The notes below the pieces were generated by a model. That model was not told the DNA's origin and ran no database searches. It was given only the letters and a program-made list of their open reading frames with translations. This document shows, piece by piece, positions 34,925-43,456 of a DNA stretch of 64,000 nt. Each line of letters opens with the position of its first letter. Positions within the stretch are counted from its first letter, which is position 1. Location: contig JAKFWA010000022.1 of assembly GCA_021732995.1 (NCBI GenBank), positions 124,001 through 188,000 on the forward strand, written 5' to 3'. Source of the stretch: Planctomycetaceae bacterium (lineage in GTDB: Bacteria > Planctomycetota > Planctomycetia > Planctomycetales > Planctomycetaceae). The translations under genes and the position numbers were made by a program.

Positions 34925-35857
34925 ATGGAACCGCTTGTCTTTCAGAATGGCCGCCTGATTCCCGCTTCGCAGGCCCATCTGGCGATCTATGACGCCGGAA
35001 TCGTGCAGGGCGTCACCGTCACCGACATGACACGCACTTTTCATCACAAGCTCTTCCGCCTGTCCGATCACATCGATCGCTTCTATCGCTCGCTGAAGTA
35101 CATCCGCGTCGATCTAGGGCTCTCGAAAGCCGAGTTCGCCGAAGCCTCAGAACAACTAGTCGCGCATAATTCGCAACTGCTGCACCCCGATGACGAACTG
35201 GGGCTGATCAGCTTTGCGACTCCCGGTGAGTACCGCATGTATGCCGGAACGGGACCGAGTGGAGCACCCTCGTCGCCCACACTGGTCATGCACACCTTCC
35301 CGCTGCCTTGGGAGTTGTGGGCGTCGAAGCTGCAACACGGAGTGCACGTCATCACGCCGTCCATCAGGCACGTGCCGCCGCAGTGCATCGACCCTAAGAT
35401 CAAGTACCGCAGCCGCATGCACTACTACCTTGCTGACAAGGAAGCGACGCTGGCTGATCCGCAGGCTGTTGCGTTGCTGCTGGACCTTGATGGCAACGTC
35501 ACCGAAACCGCCGCTGCGAATTTCTTGATCGTCGAACGCGGCACGATCGTTTCGCCGACGCAGAGGAACTCACTGCCGGGAGTCAGCCGACAAGTGGTGA
35601 TTGAACTGGCTGCGGAACTCGGCATTCCGTTCGTTGAACGCGATATTCAGGTCTTCAACGTGATCAACGCCGATGAAGCATTTCTGACCGGCACGACAAG
35701 CTGCCTGATGCCTGTCACGAAGATCAATGGTCTTTCGATTGGCAGTGGGCAGCCGGGTCCGATCCTTGAGCGATTGCGTACCGCCTGGAACAGGCAGGTC
35801 GGGCTCGACATCCAGCAGCAGATCTTGGACGGCGCAGCTCGCCGACTCGGTTTGTAG
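34925..35857 (+). CDS. Class IV aminotransferase (BCAT / aminodeoxychorismate lyase family)
   Basis: 310 residues. Fold-type IV PLP enzyme. The N-terminal LIPASQAHLAIYDAGIVQGV motif, then LSDHIDRFYRSLKYIRVDLG, the PLP-binding Lys about 160 in DPKIKYRSRM, and Glu about 194 in DGNVTETAAANFLIV, complete the active site. Either branched-chain amino acid transaminase or 4-amino-4-deoxychorismate lyase; SYRxR-type substrate motifs are not decisive. The gene's TAG stop codon (35855-35857) is formed by the first bases of a palindromic repeat, so the end of the reading frame is inside a mobile-looking element. Confidence 0.88.
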   Translation: MEPLVFQNGRLIPASQAHLAIYDAGIVQGVTVTDMTRTFHHKLFRLSDHIDRFYRSLKYIRVDLGLSKAEFAEASEQLVAHNSQLLHPDDELGLISFATPGEYRMYAGTGPSGAPSSPTLVMHTFPLPWELWASKLQHGVHVITPSIRHVPPQCIDPKIKYRSRMHYYLADKEATLADPQAVALLLDLDGNVTETAAANFLIVERGTIVSPTQRNSLPGVSRQVVIELAAELGIPFVERDIQVFNVINADEAFLTGTTSCLMPVTKINGLSIGSGQPGPILERLRTAWNRQVGLDIQQQILDGAARRLGL

Positions 35858-35904
35858 GTCGGACAATCCTGTGTCCGACAGCCGGATAAGGTTGTCCGGT
35901 CTAC
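35854..35904. repeat. Interspersed palindrome, copy C
   Basis: A 51-nt copy with a GT insertion near the middle and a mutated right arm, so the stem is imperfect. Its first GTAG supplies the TAG stop codon of the aminotransferase gene. It lies just before the 3' end of the convergent nucleoside transporter gene. Confidence 0.75.
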
Positions 35905-35911
35905 TCGAGAC

Positions 35912-37132
35912 TCAATCGACCAGAATCCCCGCCACGCAGGCGGTCATGAAGCACGCCAGCATGCCGCCGATCATCGCCTTCAATCCGAGCTTCGCGAGCA
36001 CGGGCTGCTTCTCTGGAACCAGACCACCGATGCCGCCAATCTGAATGCCGATCGACGCGAAGTTGGCGAAGCCGCAGAGCGCGTAAGACAGCAGCATGAT
36101 CGTCCGCTGACCGAGCTTCACCGACGACTCAGGCTTCAGCCATTCACTCATCTGATTATAGGCTACGAACTCATTCGTCACCGTGCGAATACCCAGCAGT
36201 TCACCGGCTCGCACGCAGTCTTCACTGGGAACTCCCATTACCCAGGCGAACGGCGCGAAGACATAACCCAGCAGTTGCCCCAACGTGAATGTGACGCCGA
36301 AGGACCCTAAAATCGACTGAAACAACGCATCCAGCAGGGCGATGAGAGCGGTGAACGCAATCAGCATGGCGCCGACGTTGAGTGCCAGCTTCAGCCCGTC
36401 CACCGTTCCGATTGTCGCGGCCTCGATCACGTTCTCGCCGACGCGAGTGTGCTCGGTGATGGTCACACCGGCGGTGACCGGAGTCTCGGTCTCAGGCACC
36501 ATGATCTTCGCAATCAGCAGCGAAGCCGGGGCGGAAATCACCGATGCCGTCATCAGATGCTCGGCCGGAATTCCCATCCGCACATAAGCCGCCATCACGC
36601 TGCCCGCGATGGTCGCGAAACCACCAATCATGACGGCCATGATCTCCGATTCCGTCATCCTGGCGACATACGGCTTGATCAGCAGCGGCGCCTCAGTCTG
36701 TCCCACAAAGATGTTGGCGGCGGCGGACAGAGTCTCGGCCCCGGACGTGCGCAGCGTGATTTGCATCAATCGGGACAGGGCTTGCACAACCAACTGCATG
36801 AAGCCAATGTAATAGAGCACGCTCATCAGCGCCGAAAAGAAGATCACGCTCGGCAACACTCCAAACGCGATCGGAATCGTCTTCACCAGATCAGGGCCGA
36901 AGACAAAGTTCGCTCCGGCATCCGAAAACTTCTGCAGTGAACTGAACCCATCTCCCAGCCACTTGAAGAATCGCTGCCCGTAATCCGTGCGCAGGATGAG
37001 CAGTGCGAAGCTAAACTGCAGAATCAACCCGCCAGCGACAACTCGCCGACTGATCGCGCGACGATTGGAACTCATCAGCCAGGCGACGCCCAGCATCGTC
37101 AATAAGCCGATCCCGCTAATGACGCGATCCAT
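35912..37132 (-). CDS. Concentrative nucleoside transporter (CNT/NupC family)
   Basis: 406 residues from ATG 37132 (AAGGG about 5 nt upstream). Family motifs: FGPDLVKTIPIAFGVLPSVI, IFFSALMSVLYYIGFM, SAAANIFVGQTEAPLLIKPY (nucleoside site), ATIAGSVMAAYVRMGIP, MTASVISAPASLLIAKIMVP, then in the C-terminal half GIRTVTNEFVAYNQMSEWL and YALCGFANFASIGIQIGGIG. It imports nucleosides by Na+ or H+ symport across the inner membrane. Convergent with the aminotransferase gene. Confidence 0.95.
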   Translation of the reverse strand: MDRVISGIGLLTMLGVAWLMSSNRRAISRRVVAGGLILQFSFALLILRTDYGQRFFKWLGDGFSSLQKFSDAGANFVFGPDLVKTIPIAFGVLPSVIFFSALMSVLYYIGFMQLVVQALSRLMQITLRTSGAETLSAAANIFVGQTEAPLLIKPYVARMTESEIMAVMIGGFATIAGSVMAAYVRMGIPAEHLMTASVISAPASLLIAKIMVPETETPVTAGVTITEHTRVGENVIEAATIGTVDGLKLALNVGAMLIAFTALIALLDALFQSILGSFGVTFTLGQLLGYVFAPFAWVMGVPSEDCVRAGELLGIRTVTNEFVAYNQMSEWLKPESSVKLGQRTIMLLSYALCGFANFASIGIQIGGIGGLVPEKQPVLAKLGLKAMIGGMLACFMTACVAGILVD

Positions 37133-37230
37133 ACAGCCCTTTCGACAGCGGTTCATCACGACGAGCGACACAATGTCTATCGGCCCGCGATCCTCATTGC
37201 GAGGTCTGGAACGCATCGGTGTCTGGTTGA

Positions 37231-40200
37231 CTACTTTCCATTGCCGAGCTTCTTCTGCAGTTCTGTAAACGCAGGCTGCTGCCGAATGGGATTGAGCGCG
37301 GGATCGGTCGAGATACTGATCACGGCAATCTTTTGCTGTTGCGCATCTGTCTCCGACACCCGCAGTCCTTCAACGAGCAGGTTCACCGCCAGAGCCACGA
37401 TGCGGTCCTTCTGTTCGGCAGGCACCTGTGAGTTGTTACGCACTTTGTCGAACAACTGGGCGTACACGGTGGCAGCATTGTGGAACAGGGCCCAGCCTTT
37501 TGCTCCTACGGCAGGCAGCTTCACTTGTTCGCGAGCCAGCTCGACTGCCCGGTTTGTAATGCGCTGCACTTCGTTCAGATTGCCGGCCTGCACGTAGGCA
37601 TAAGCGAGGCCGATGTGTGTGTCCGGGTCGTTCGGGTTGTCCTTCACGGCCTGTTCAAATTCGGACACCGCGAGCTTGGTGTTGTCGACGAGATAAGCCC
37701 ACGCCCGTTTCGATCGCGAGGCTGCTTGCTCAGGGCGCAGCAGTAGCGTGAGCGTATAGAACTCCACCGCCTGAGTTTTCTTGCCTAGCGCGTTGTAAGC
37801 CGTTGCCATCCCGGAATAGAGCTCGTCCGCGTCGGGTACTCGCTCGGCGATCGTCACATTCATCATCCGCTGGAATTGCTCATAATACTTGAGCGCGATC
37901 TCAAACTCGCGCAGTTGCAGATGAGCCTCACCCAACCGATACACGGTCTCAGGATCAGACGGAGACAACTTCAGCGCGGCCTCCAGCGACTCGACAGCCT
38001 TCTTGAAGTCCCCCCGTAGCGAGTGAATGTTCGCCATGCGCTTGTGGCTTTGCGCCTTGGCGAGTGGATCTTGCTCCAGTCGGATGTGGGTTTCCAGATC
38101 CTGCGAAGCCAACGCGACGTTCTCCAGCTTCAGGTAAACCTTCGCGCGCAGCGCATAGACGCTCGGGCTGGATGGTGACTTCGCGTGCTGGGCCGCGTTG
38201 TTGAGTACCCGCAGTGCCGAGTTAGCGAGCTTCGATTCCTCGGCGCGGCGATCGATCTCCGAGAGGTCCTTGTTGTTGGCGAGATCATCTGCCTTGGCCA
38301 GATAGACGACAGCCGAGTTGATCAGTGGCAGGTTCGAGTCAGGCGCCAGTTCGGCGGCCTTGCTGAAGTCCTTGAGGGCGTCGTCGTACTTCTGCTGAGC
38401 ATTGAAAGCTGCTCCCCGGTTGACGTAGACATTGAACAGATCCGGCGAGAGCTGTTGCGCGACATCAAGATCCGCATGCGCGCTCTCAAAATCTTTCAGC
38501 CGGGAATAGGCCACTCCGCGCAGCATGAACGGCCAGGAATAATTCGGCCGCATCGCGACGCACGACGAGAAGCAACTGACCGCCGCGGCCGGCTGATTCA
38601 ATTGCAGATAGCACAAGCCGGTGAAGTGCTGCACCCAGTAATGATTGGGGTCTACGCGCTGAGCCTTGAGGTAGAACGTCAACGCACTGGCGTATTGACC
38701 GTGCTTGCGTTGAGACTCACCGAGCAGGTAGTGATCGAGAGCCAGCTTGGGGGTAATGGCCTTCGCTGCGGCCAATTCCTTCGCGAAGTCGTCACGACGA
38801 TTGAGGATGTCGAAGCTTTCCGCACGGCGCCCGTGCAGCGCCTGCGTCTTGATTCCCAGCAACTCGGCCTGATCGAGCCATTTCAGCGATCTCTCGGCGG
38901 CATCGTGCAGTGCGTGTCCGTCACCTGACTGAGCTTGAGCAACCTCCATCTCAGCCAGCATCAGGCAGATTTCGTAGGCTTCCTCGCGCAGGACGTCGAC
39001 CGGCCAGCGATTTCTTTTCGCAAAGAACTGCCGCACCCACGGCAGTTCCGCTGCGAAATGCCGCGGCGGCTTAGCCAAGGGGTTTGGCTGGTCGAGTTCA
39101 AACAGCTTCAAGGCCTGCTGGCCGGCAGCGAGGGCTTGTTTGGCGTCTTCGTCTCGATCGTCAGGGTCCTGCAGGCTGCCGCGCGCCCGCACGATGTCGG
39201 TGGCTTCGCGAAATTCTTCAAAGCGTTTGGCCGTTTGTTGAATTGCATCCTGCTCGGTTAAAGCGGCTTCAACAGTCTGCAATCGACGTGCGACCTGCTG
39301 AGCGAGTTCGTTGAGCTTGGGTTCGCCGTTCAGGCGGGTTCGCTGCTCGGTCAAGGTGGTGCGAGCCAGTTCGAACTTTCCGTCCCTGGCTTCAGAATCG
39401 GCGATTTGCAGCTTGAGTTCCACATCCCGCTGCAGGCGATCCAACCGCTGCGACTCAACGAGATCCAATTGTGATGTCAGCGATTGTGATAGCTCGTCGA
39501 CGTTGGAGTTGTCGGCTAACTTGGCGATCGCGTCACCCAGGGCCTGCTTCGCTGCGACGAAATCACCCTTCTTCACGTCGCTATCCGAATTCGCAATTGC
39601 GGTGGCGGCGACCGCGTGCAGTCGATTGATCTCTCGACGTTGCAGCTCCCAGGCGCCCAGTCCGACTGCAAGCAGGATGGCAACACCGACACCGGTGCTG
39701 ATCACTGCGGTCTTATGTTTCATAGCCCAGCGGCGAACCTTCACCTGCCACGGATCTTCGTAGCACGAGACGGGTTCATCGGCCATCCATGCTTCGACGT
39801 CAGCCGCTAAGTCGAGTGCCGTCGTGTACCGCTCCTCGCGGAGCTTGGCGAGAGCCTTCAGCGTGATGGCTTCCAACGCCGGGTGAATCGCTGGATCGTG
39901 ATGCCGCGGGCGGATGATGATGTTCTCACGCACGCGTTTGAGCACTTCAGCAATGGCGCCTTTCTCAATTGGCTGCTGATTCGTCAGCAGTTTGTAGAGG
40001 ATGCCGCCGAGCGAATAGATGTCGCTGCGTGGATCGAGTTCATCCAGTTTTCCGGCCGCCTGTTCGGGGGGCATGTAGGACGGTGTGCCCATGATGGACC
40101 CCATCATGGTTTCTGTGCCCGCCGAGCGAACGTCGGTCATGACCAGCTTTTTGGTCCCAGACAGAGACGCGCCGGTTTGCGTTTTCGCAGCCAGCGACGC

Positions 40201-41634
40201 CCCAGATTGCGTGGCGTTCGTCATCTGGGAACCAGACTGAGTCTGATGCATCGTTTCGCCGTCAGGAGACAGCGACATGGTGCTGGTCGTCACCGGTGCC
40301 ACATCACTTTGCCGCACAGGGACGGTCATCACTTTGGCCAGACCCCAGTCCAGCACGATGGTTTCACCGAACGCGCCGATCATGATGTTGAGCGGTTTCA
40401 GATCGCGGTGCAGCACCCCACGATCGTGCGCGAATGCCAGCGCGTTGCAGACATCCAGAAAGTTTTTCAGCAAGCGACGGAATTGCACGGAACGATCTGG
40501 GTGATCCTTTGGCATCTCGTGAAACTGCCCGATTACCTTCTCGAGCGTCTCGCCGCGCACCAGCTTCATTGAATAGTACGGAGCACCGTTGGGCTGATAG
40601 CCGATGTCATAGATCGGCATGATGCTCGGGTGTTCGAGTTGCCCGGTAATTTGTGCTTCTTCGAGAAACCGTTCGAGCGCGTCGCGGTTCTTGAGCGCTC
40701 GCGGCAGCATCTCCTTATAGGCCACTTCGCGGCGCAGGCGGTTGTCATTGGCCATCCAGATCTGGCCAAGTCCGCCGCGAGCAAAGTTCGTTACCAATGC
40801 GTAACGTTGCTCAAGTTCCCAGCGATCCGCCGTCTCATGAGTACCGGCCTTCTTCGGCTTCTTGGGAACAGAGCTGACATTGGTTGCCGCCTGGCTCTGC
40901 ACATTGCCAACCAGGAACGTGGCGTCAGGATCGTGAGCCTGGTTGCTCTTACCGCCCTGGCTTTCAACGACGGTGTGCTCGTGACTGGCGCCTTCGTCGG
41001 CACTGCTGTCGCCTTCGAACTGGGTGACCTTGGAATCGGAACTCAGGCTCTGAATGACGGTGGCTTCAGGATCCAGCGAGGGCGAAGTAACGTGAGTTTG
41101 ATCTGTCTCGAAGTGCTCCTGGACCATCGTCGCATCGTTGTCGATGGCCGCGCGGTTGAATCCAGGGGCGACCAACTTGGCATCGGCGATTGTGGCCTCG
41201 GGCGACGCAGGTCGCGCGAGCTTCGGATCGACGAACGTATGATCGTCATCGCCGGTCGACCTCGGGATGATTGTCGGCTGTTGAACATCCGAGTGGCTGA
41301 CGACGGTGCCCTCGTTGGCTTCGTCCGCCACGGAATCGTCCAGCATGGTCCCATCGGCAGCCTTCTGACTTGGCTCATGAAAGCTGGATGCGTCTACCAG
41401 AGTGCCTTCGACGTCCGAGGCAGCACCACCTTTCGGGGCCATCGACGGATCGACCAGCGTGTGTTCAGCATGGCTTCCTGCCGCCATGGAAGGATCGACC
41501 ACCGTGCCGCCTGTAACCGACTTCCCGAGTTGCGAATCAGCCCCGGAGTCGTTGATCGTCGGCTCGTTGTCGGATTGCGCGGCTGAGCCCCGGCGTGCGG
41601 ATGGATGATTTCGATCGTCCTGCGGCTTCGTCAT
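37231..41634 (-). CDS. Giant Ser/Thr protein kinase with Thr-motif ladder, membrane helix and TPR domain
   Basis: 1467 residues. Residues 1-250 are disordered and carry 12 copies of a short [GHA]T[hydrophobic][VLAI][DEQ] motif at Thr 44, 59, 78, 96, 110, 121, 133, 148, 169, 192, 221 and 239. The kinase domain (about 272-640) has a changed glycine loop RGGLGQIW, Lys 307 (AYKEM), HRDLKPLN (409-416) and DWG (429-431) in place of DFG. The activation segment to SYMPPE (519-524) has about 96 residues with three TQ[ST]G units at 465, 475 and 485. A membrane helix follows (TAVISTGVGVAILLAVGLGA), then several hundred residues of coiled coil and many TPRs (for example DALKDFSKAAELAPDSN). Signalling kinase with an extracytoplasmic TPR sensor or scaffold is inferred. 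Confidence 0.93.
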   Translation of the reverse strand: MTKPQDDRNHPSARRGSAAQSDNEPTINDSGADSQLGKSVTGGTVVDPSMAAGSHAEHTLVDPSMAPKGGAASDVEGTLVDASSFHEPSQKAADGTMLDDSVADEANEGTVVSHSDVQQPTIIPRSTGDDDHTFVDPKLARPASPEATIADAKLVAPGFNRAAIDNDATMVQEHFETDQTHVTSPSLDPEATVIQSLSSDSKVTQFEGDSSADEGASHEHTVVESQGGKSNQAHDPDATFLVGNVQSQAATNVSSVPKKPKKAGTHETADRWELEQRYALVTNFARGGLGQIWMANDNRLRREVAYKEMLPRALKNRDALERFLEEAQITGQLEHPSIMPIYDIGYQPNGAPYYSMKLVRGETLEKVIGQFHEMPKDHPDRSVQFRRLLKNFLDVCNALAFAHDRGVLHRDLKPLNIMIGAFGETIVLDWGLAKVMTVPVRQSDVAPVTTSTMSLSPDGETMHQTQSGSQMTNATQSGASLAAKTQTGASLSGTKKLVMTDVRSAGTETMMGSIMGTPSYMPPEQAAGKLDELDPRSDIYSLGGILYKLLTNQQPIEKGAIAEVLKRVRENIIIRPRHHDPAIHPALEAITLKALAKLREERYTTALDLAADVEAWMADEPVSCYEDPWQVKVRRWAMKHKTAVISTGVGVAILLAVGLGAWELQRREINRLHAVAATAIANSDSDVKKGDFVAAKQALGDAIAKLADNSNVDELSQSLTSQLDLVESQRLDRLQRDVELKLQIADSEARDGKFELARTTLTEQRTRLNGEPKLNELAQQVARRLQTVEAALTEQDAIQQTAKRFEEFREATDIVRARGSLQDPDDRDEDAKQALAAGQQALKLFELDQPNPLAKPPRHFAAELPWVRQFFAKRNRWPVDVLREEAYEICLMLAEMEVAQAQSGDGHALHDAAERSLKWLDQAELLGIKTQALHGRRAESFDILNRRDDFAKELAAAKAITPKLALDHYLLGESQRKHGQYASALTFYLKAQRVDPNHYWVQHFTGLCYLQLNQPAAAVSCFSSCVAMRPNYSWPFMLRGVAYSRLKDFESAHADLDVAQQLSPDLFNVYVNRGAAFNAQQKYDDALKDFSKAAELAPDSNLPLINSAVVYLAKADDLANNKDLSEIDRRAEESKLANSALRVLNNAAQHAKSPSSPSVYALRAKVYLKLENVALASQDLETHIRLEQDPLAKAQSHKRMANIHSLRGDFKKAVESLEAALKLSPSDPETVYRLGEAHLQLREFEIALKYYEQFQRMMNVTIAERVPDADELYSGMATAYNALGKKTQAVEFYTLTLLLRPEQAASRSKRAWAYLVDNTKLAVSEFEQAVKDNPNDPDTHIGLAYAYVQAGNLNEVQRITNRAVELAREQVKLPAVGAKGWALFHNAATVYAQLFDKVRNNSQVPAEQKDRIVALAVNLLVEGLRVSETDAQQQKIAVISISTDPALNPIRQQPAFTELQKKLGNGK

Positions 41635-42008
41635 GACTCGCGCCTTCTGATTCGAACGTTAGACCACTTCCGAGACCCGCGCCATTGCAGCAAACTCGGC
41701 AAGAAACGTCACCGCCGAGTCCGCACGAAGTCGGTACGCGGCAGGATTCTACCGGCAAACGCGTCAAACGCGCGCATCTGAGGCAGGTGTTCGCTCCAGC
41801 AAAAGTCGAGCATGCTCTGACGTTTGCCGGTAAACTTTGCACAAGCAGACTTTACGTGGGAACGAAATCCGCCCCACCCGGCCGACACGACTTGCTCTTT
41901 GAGCGGTTCTCGAACAATCTGTCGAATGAAATGTCAGCCTGCGGGGTAATCGGTCGAAGATTTCCCTGCCGGTTTTCATCGAATAGCAACACCCAGGAAC
42001 CGATAGCT
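41635..42008. other. Divergent intergenic region (kinase / DUF1501)
   Basis: About 374 nt between the divergent kinase and DUF1501 starts, presumably with both promoters. The only structure I see is the dyad at 41750-41832, described separately. No gene-like frame of its own; frames reading into DUF1501 from 41685 lack family similarity before the GTG at 42009. Confidence 0.5.
41750..41832. promoter_or_regulatory. Long-distance inverted repeat in the divergent promoter region
   Basis: TACCGGCAAACG (41750-41761) and its perfect reverse complement CGTTTGCCGGTA (41821-41832), 59 nt apart; three further bases (TCA/TGA) match if a CG insertion is allowed. Paired 12-15 bp half-sites in a divergent promoter suggest operators for a looping regulator, or a large cruciform. 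Confidence 0.4.
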
Positions 42009-43340
42009 GTGCTCAACATCTTCGGAAGCAACCAAACGTTGTGTGATGGAATCAGTCGTCGCGATATGCTGCGCGTGGGCAGTCTGGCTGTCGGCGGATT
42101 AACCCTGCCGCGATTGCTGCAAAGCGAAGCCGCAGCCCGCGAGACGGGCGCATCTCCTCGCCGGAAGTCGGCAATTCTCGTGTGGTTAGCTGGTGGACCG
42201 TCGCATCTCGACATGTACGACCTGAAGATGCAGGCTCCTGTCGAGATCCGCGGTGAGTTCAAGCCGATTGCCACCAACGTTCCCGGTATCGAGATCAGCG
42301 AGCACCTGCCAATGCAGGCGCGGATCATGGACAAGATGGCGATCCTGCGGTCGGCCTATCACACCAACGCTGGTCACGGCATGGGCTCGCAATGGATGCT
42401 CACCGGCTATCAGCCGACCATTGAAGTCAACAACAACATCTTCCCGTCGTGCGGCTCGATCGTCGCCAGGATGAGCGGCGCGAAGGTGCCAGGTATGCCT
42501 GCGTACGTGAACCTGCCCAACTCGCTGGGACTTGGCAAAGCGGCTTACCTGGGCGCCGAATACAACCCGTTTGCCCCTGAGAGCGATCCCAACAACGACG
42601 GCTTCAACGTCCGCAACCTGCAGATTCCCGGCCGCGTTGATCGCAGCCGCATGGATAAACGTCACGGTCTGCTGTCAAACCTCGACACGATTCGTCGCGA
42701 TGTCGATGCCAAGGGCGATATGGGCGGCCTCGACAAGTTCTACGGTGACGCAGTCGAAATGATTACCAGCGACCGCGCCCGGGCCGCGTTCAACATTCAG
42801 GCTGAGGACCCGAAGCTCCGCGAGAAGTACGGTCGCAACGAGTTGGGTCAAAGCTGTCTGCTGGCACGCAGGCTGGTCGAAGCTGGAGTGACATACGTCA
42901 CCATTCAGGCGGGCGGCGGCTGGGACACTCACGGCGATAACTTCTCGCAGCTCAAGAACGGCTTGCTGCCGAGATACGATCGAGCCGTTACGGCGCTGAT
43001 TGAAGACCTCTACGATCGCGGTCTGCAGGACGACGTGCTGCTGATGTCGTTCGGTGAATTTGGACGCACGCCGCGCATCAACGGTGGTGCCGGCCGAGAC
43101 CACTGGCCAGGCGCCATGTCGATTCTGTACTCCGGCGGCGGGCTCAAGATGGGTCAGGCTATCGGAACGACGAACTTGACTGCGGAGTATCCGACCAGCA
43201 AAGCAGCTACGCCAGGTTGCGTGCTATCGACGATGTATCGCTGCCTGGAAATCGACCATCATCACGTCTTCTACGATCAAGCCAAGCGGCCACTCGCGAT
43301 TCTTAACGAAGGCGAGCCGGTTGCGGACTTGTTCGGTTAA
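42009..43340 (+). CDS. DUF1501 protein with Tat signal
   Basis: 443 residues. GTG 42009 (VLNIFGSNQTL...) has AGGA about 10 nt upstream and gives the usual length, while starts further up add a non-homologous tail. Twin-arginine signal GISRRDMLRVGSLAVGGLTL. Then the DUF1501 landmarks AILVWLAGGPSHLDMYDLK, ILRSAYHTNAGHGMGSQWML, TIQAGGGWDTHGDNF, SFGEFGRTPRINGGAGRDHW, SILYSGGGLKMGQAIGTTN. These sulfatase/phosphatase-fold proteins are frequent in planctomycetes and usually pair with DUF1549/DUF1553 cytochrome-like proteins; none is in this window. Exported; activity unknown. Confidence 0.9.
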   Translation: MLNIFGSNQTLCDGISRRDMLRVGSLAVGGLTLPRLLQSEAAARETGASPRRKSAILVWLAGGPSHLDMYDLKMQAPVEIRGEFKPIATNVPGIEISEHLPMQARIMDKMAILRSAYHTNAGHGMGSQWMLTGYQPTIEVNNNIFPSCGSIVARMSGAKVPGMPAYVNLPNSLGLGKAAYLGAEYNPFAPESDPNNDGFNVRNLQIPGRVDRSRMDKRHGLLSNLDTIRRDVDAKGDMGGLDKFYGDAVEMITSDRARAAFNIQAEDPKLREKYGRNELGQSCLLARRLVEAGVTYVTIQAGGGWDTHGDNFSQLKNGLLPRYDRAVTALIEDLYDRGLQDDVLLMSFGEFGRTPRINGGAGRDHWPGAMSILYSGGGLKMGQAIGTTNLTAEYPTSKAATPGCVLSTMYRCLEIDHHHVFYDQAKRPLAILNEGEPVADLFG

Positions 43341-43372
43341 TAGTTCATCGGACTTGAGATGACCTGTGTGTT

Positions 43373-43420
43373 GTAGGTCGGACAATCCTGTCCGACTGCC
43401 GGACAAGATCGTCCGGCATG
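43373..43420. repeat. Interspersed palindrome, copy D
   Basis: A 48-nt copy with an intact left half (GTAGG + TCGGACAATCCTGTCC), an inner stem GTCCG/CGGAC and a decayed outer right arm. It lies between the converging DUF1501 genes, 33 nt after the first stop and 37 nt before the second. Confidence 0.8.
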
Positions 43421-43456
43421 CTTGTCGTTGTAGCTCGATTGTCGCAGTTTGGTTCT

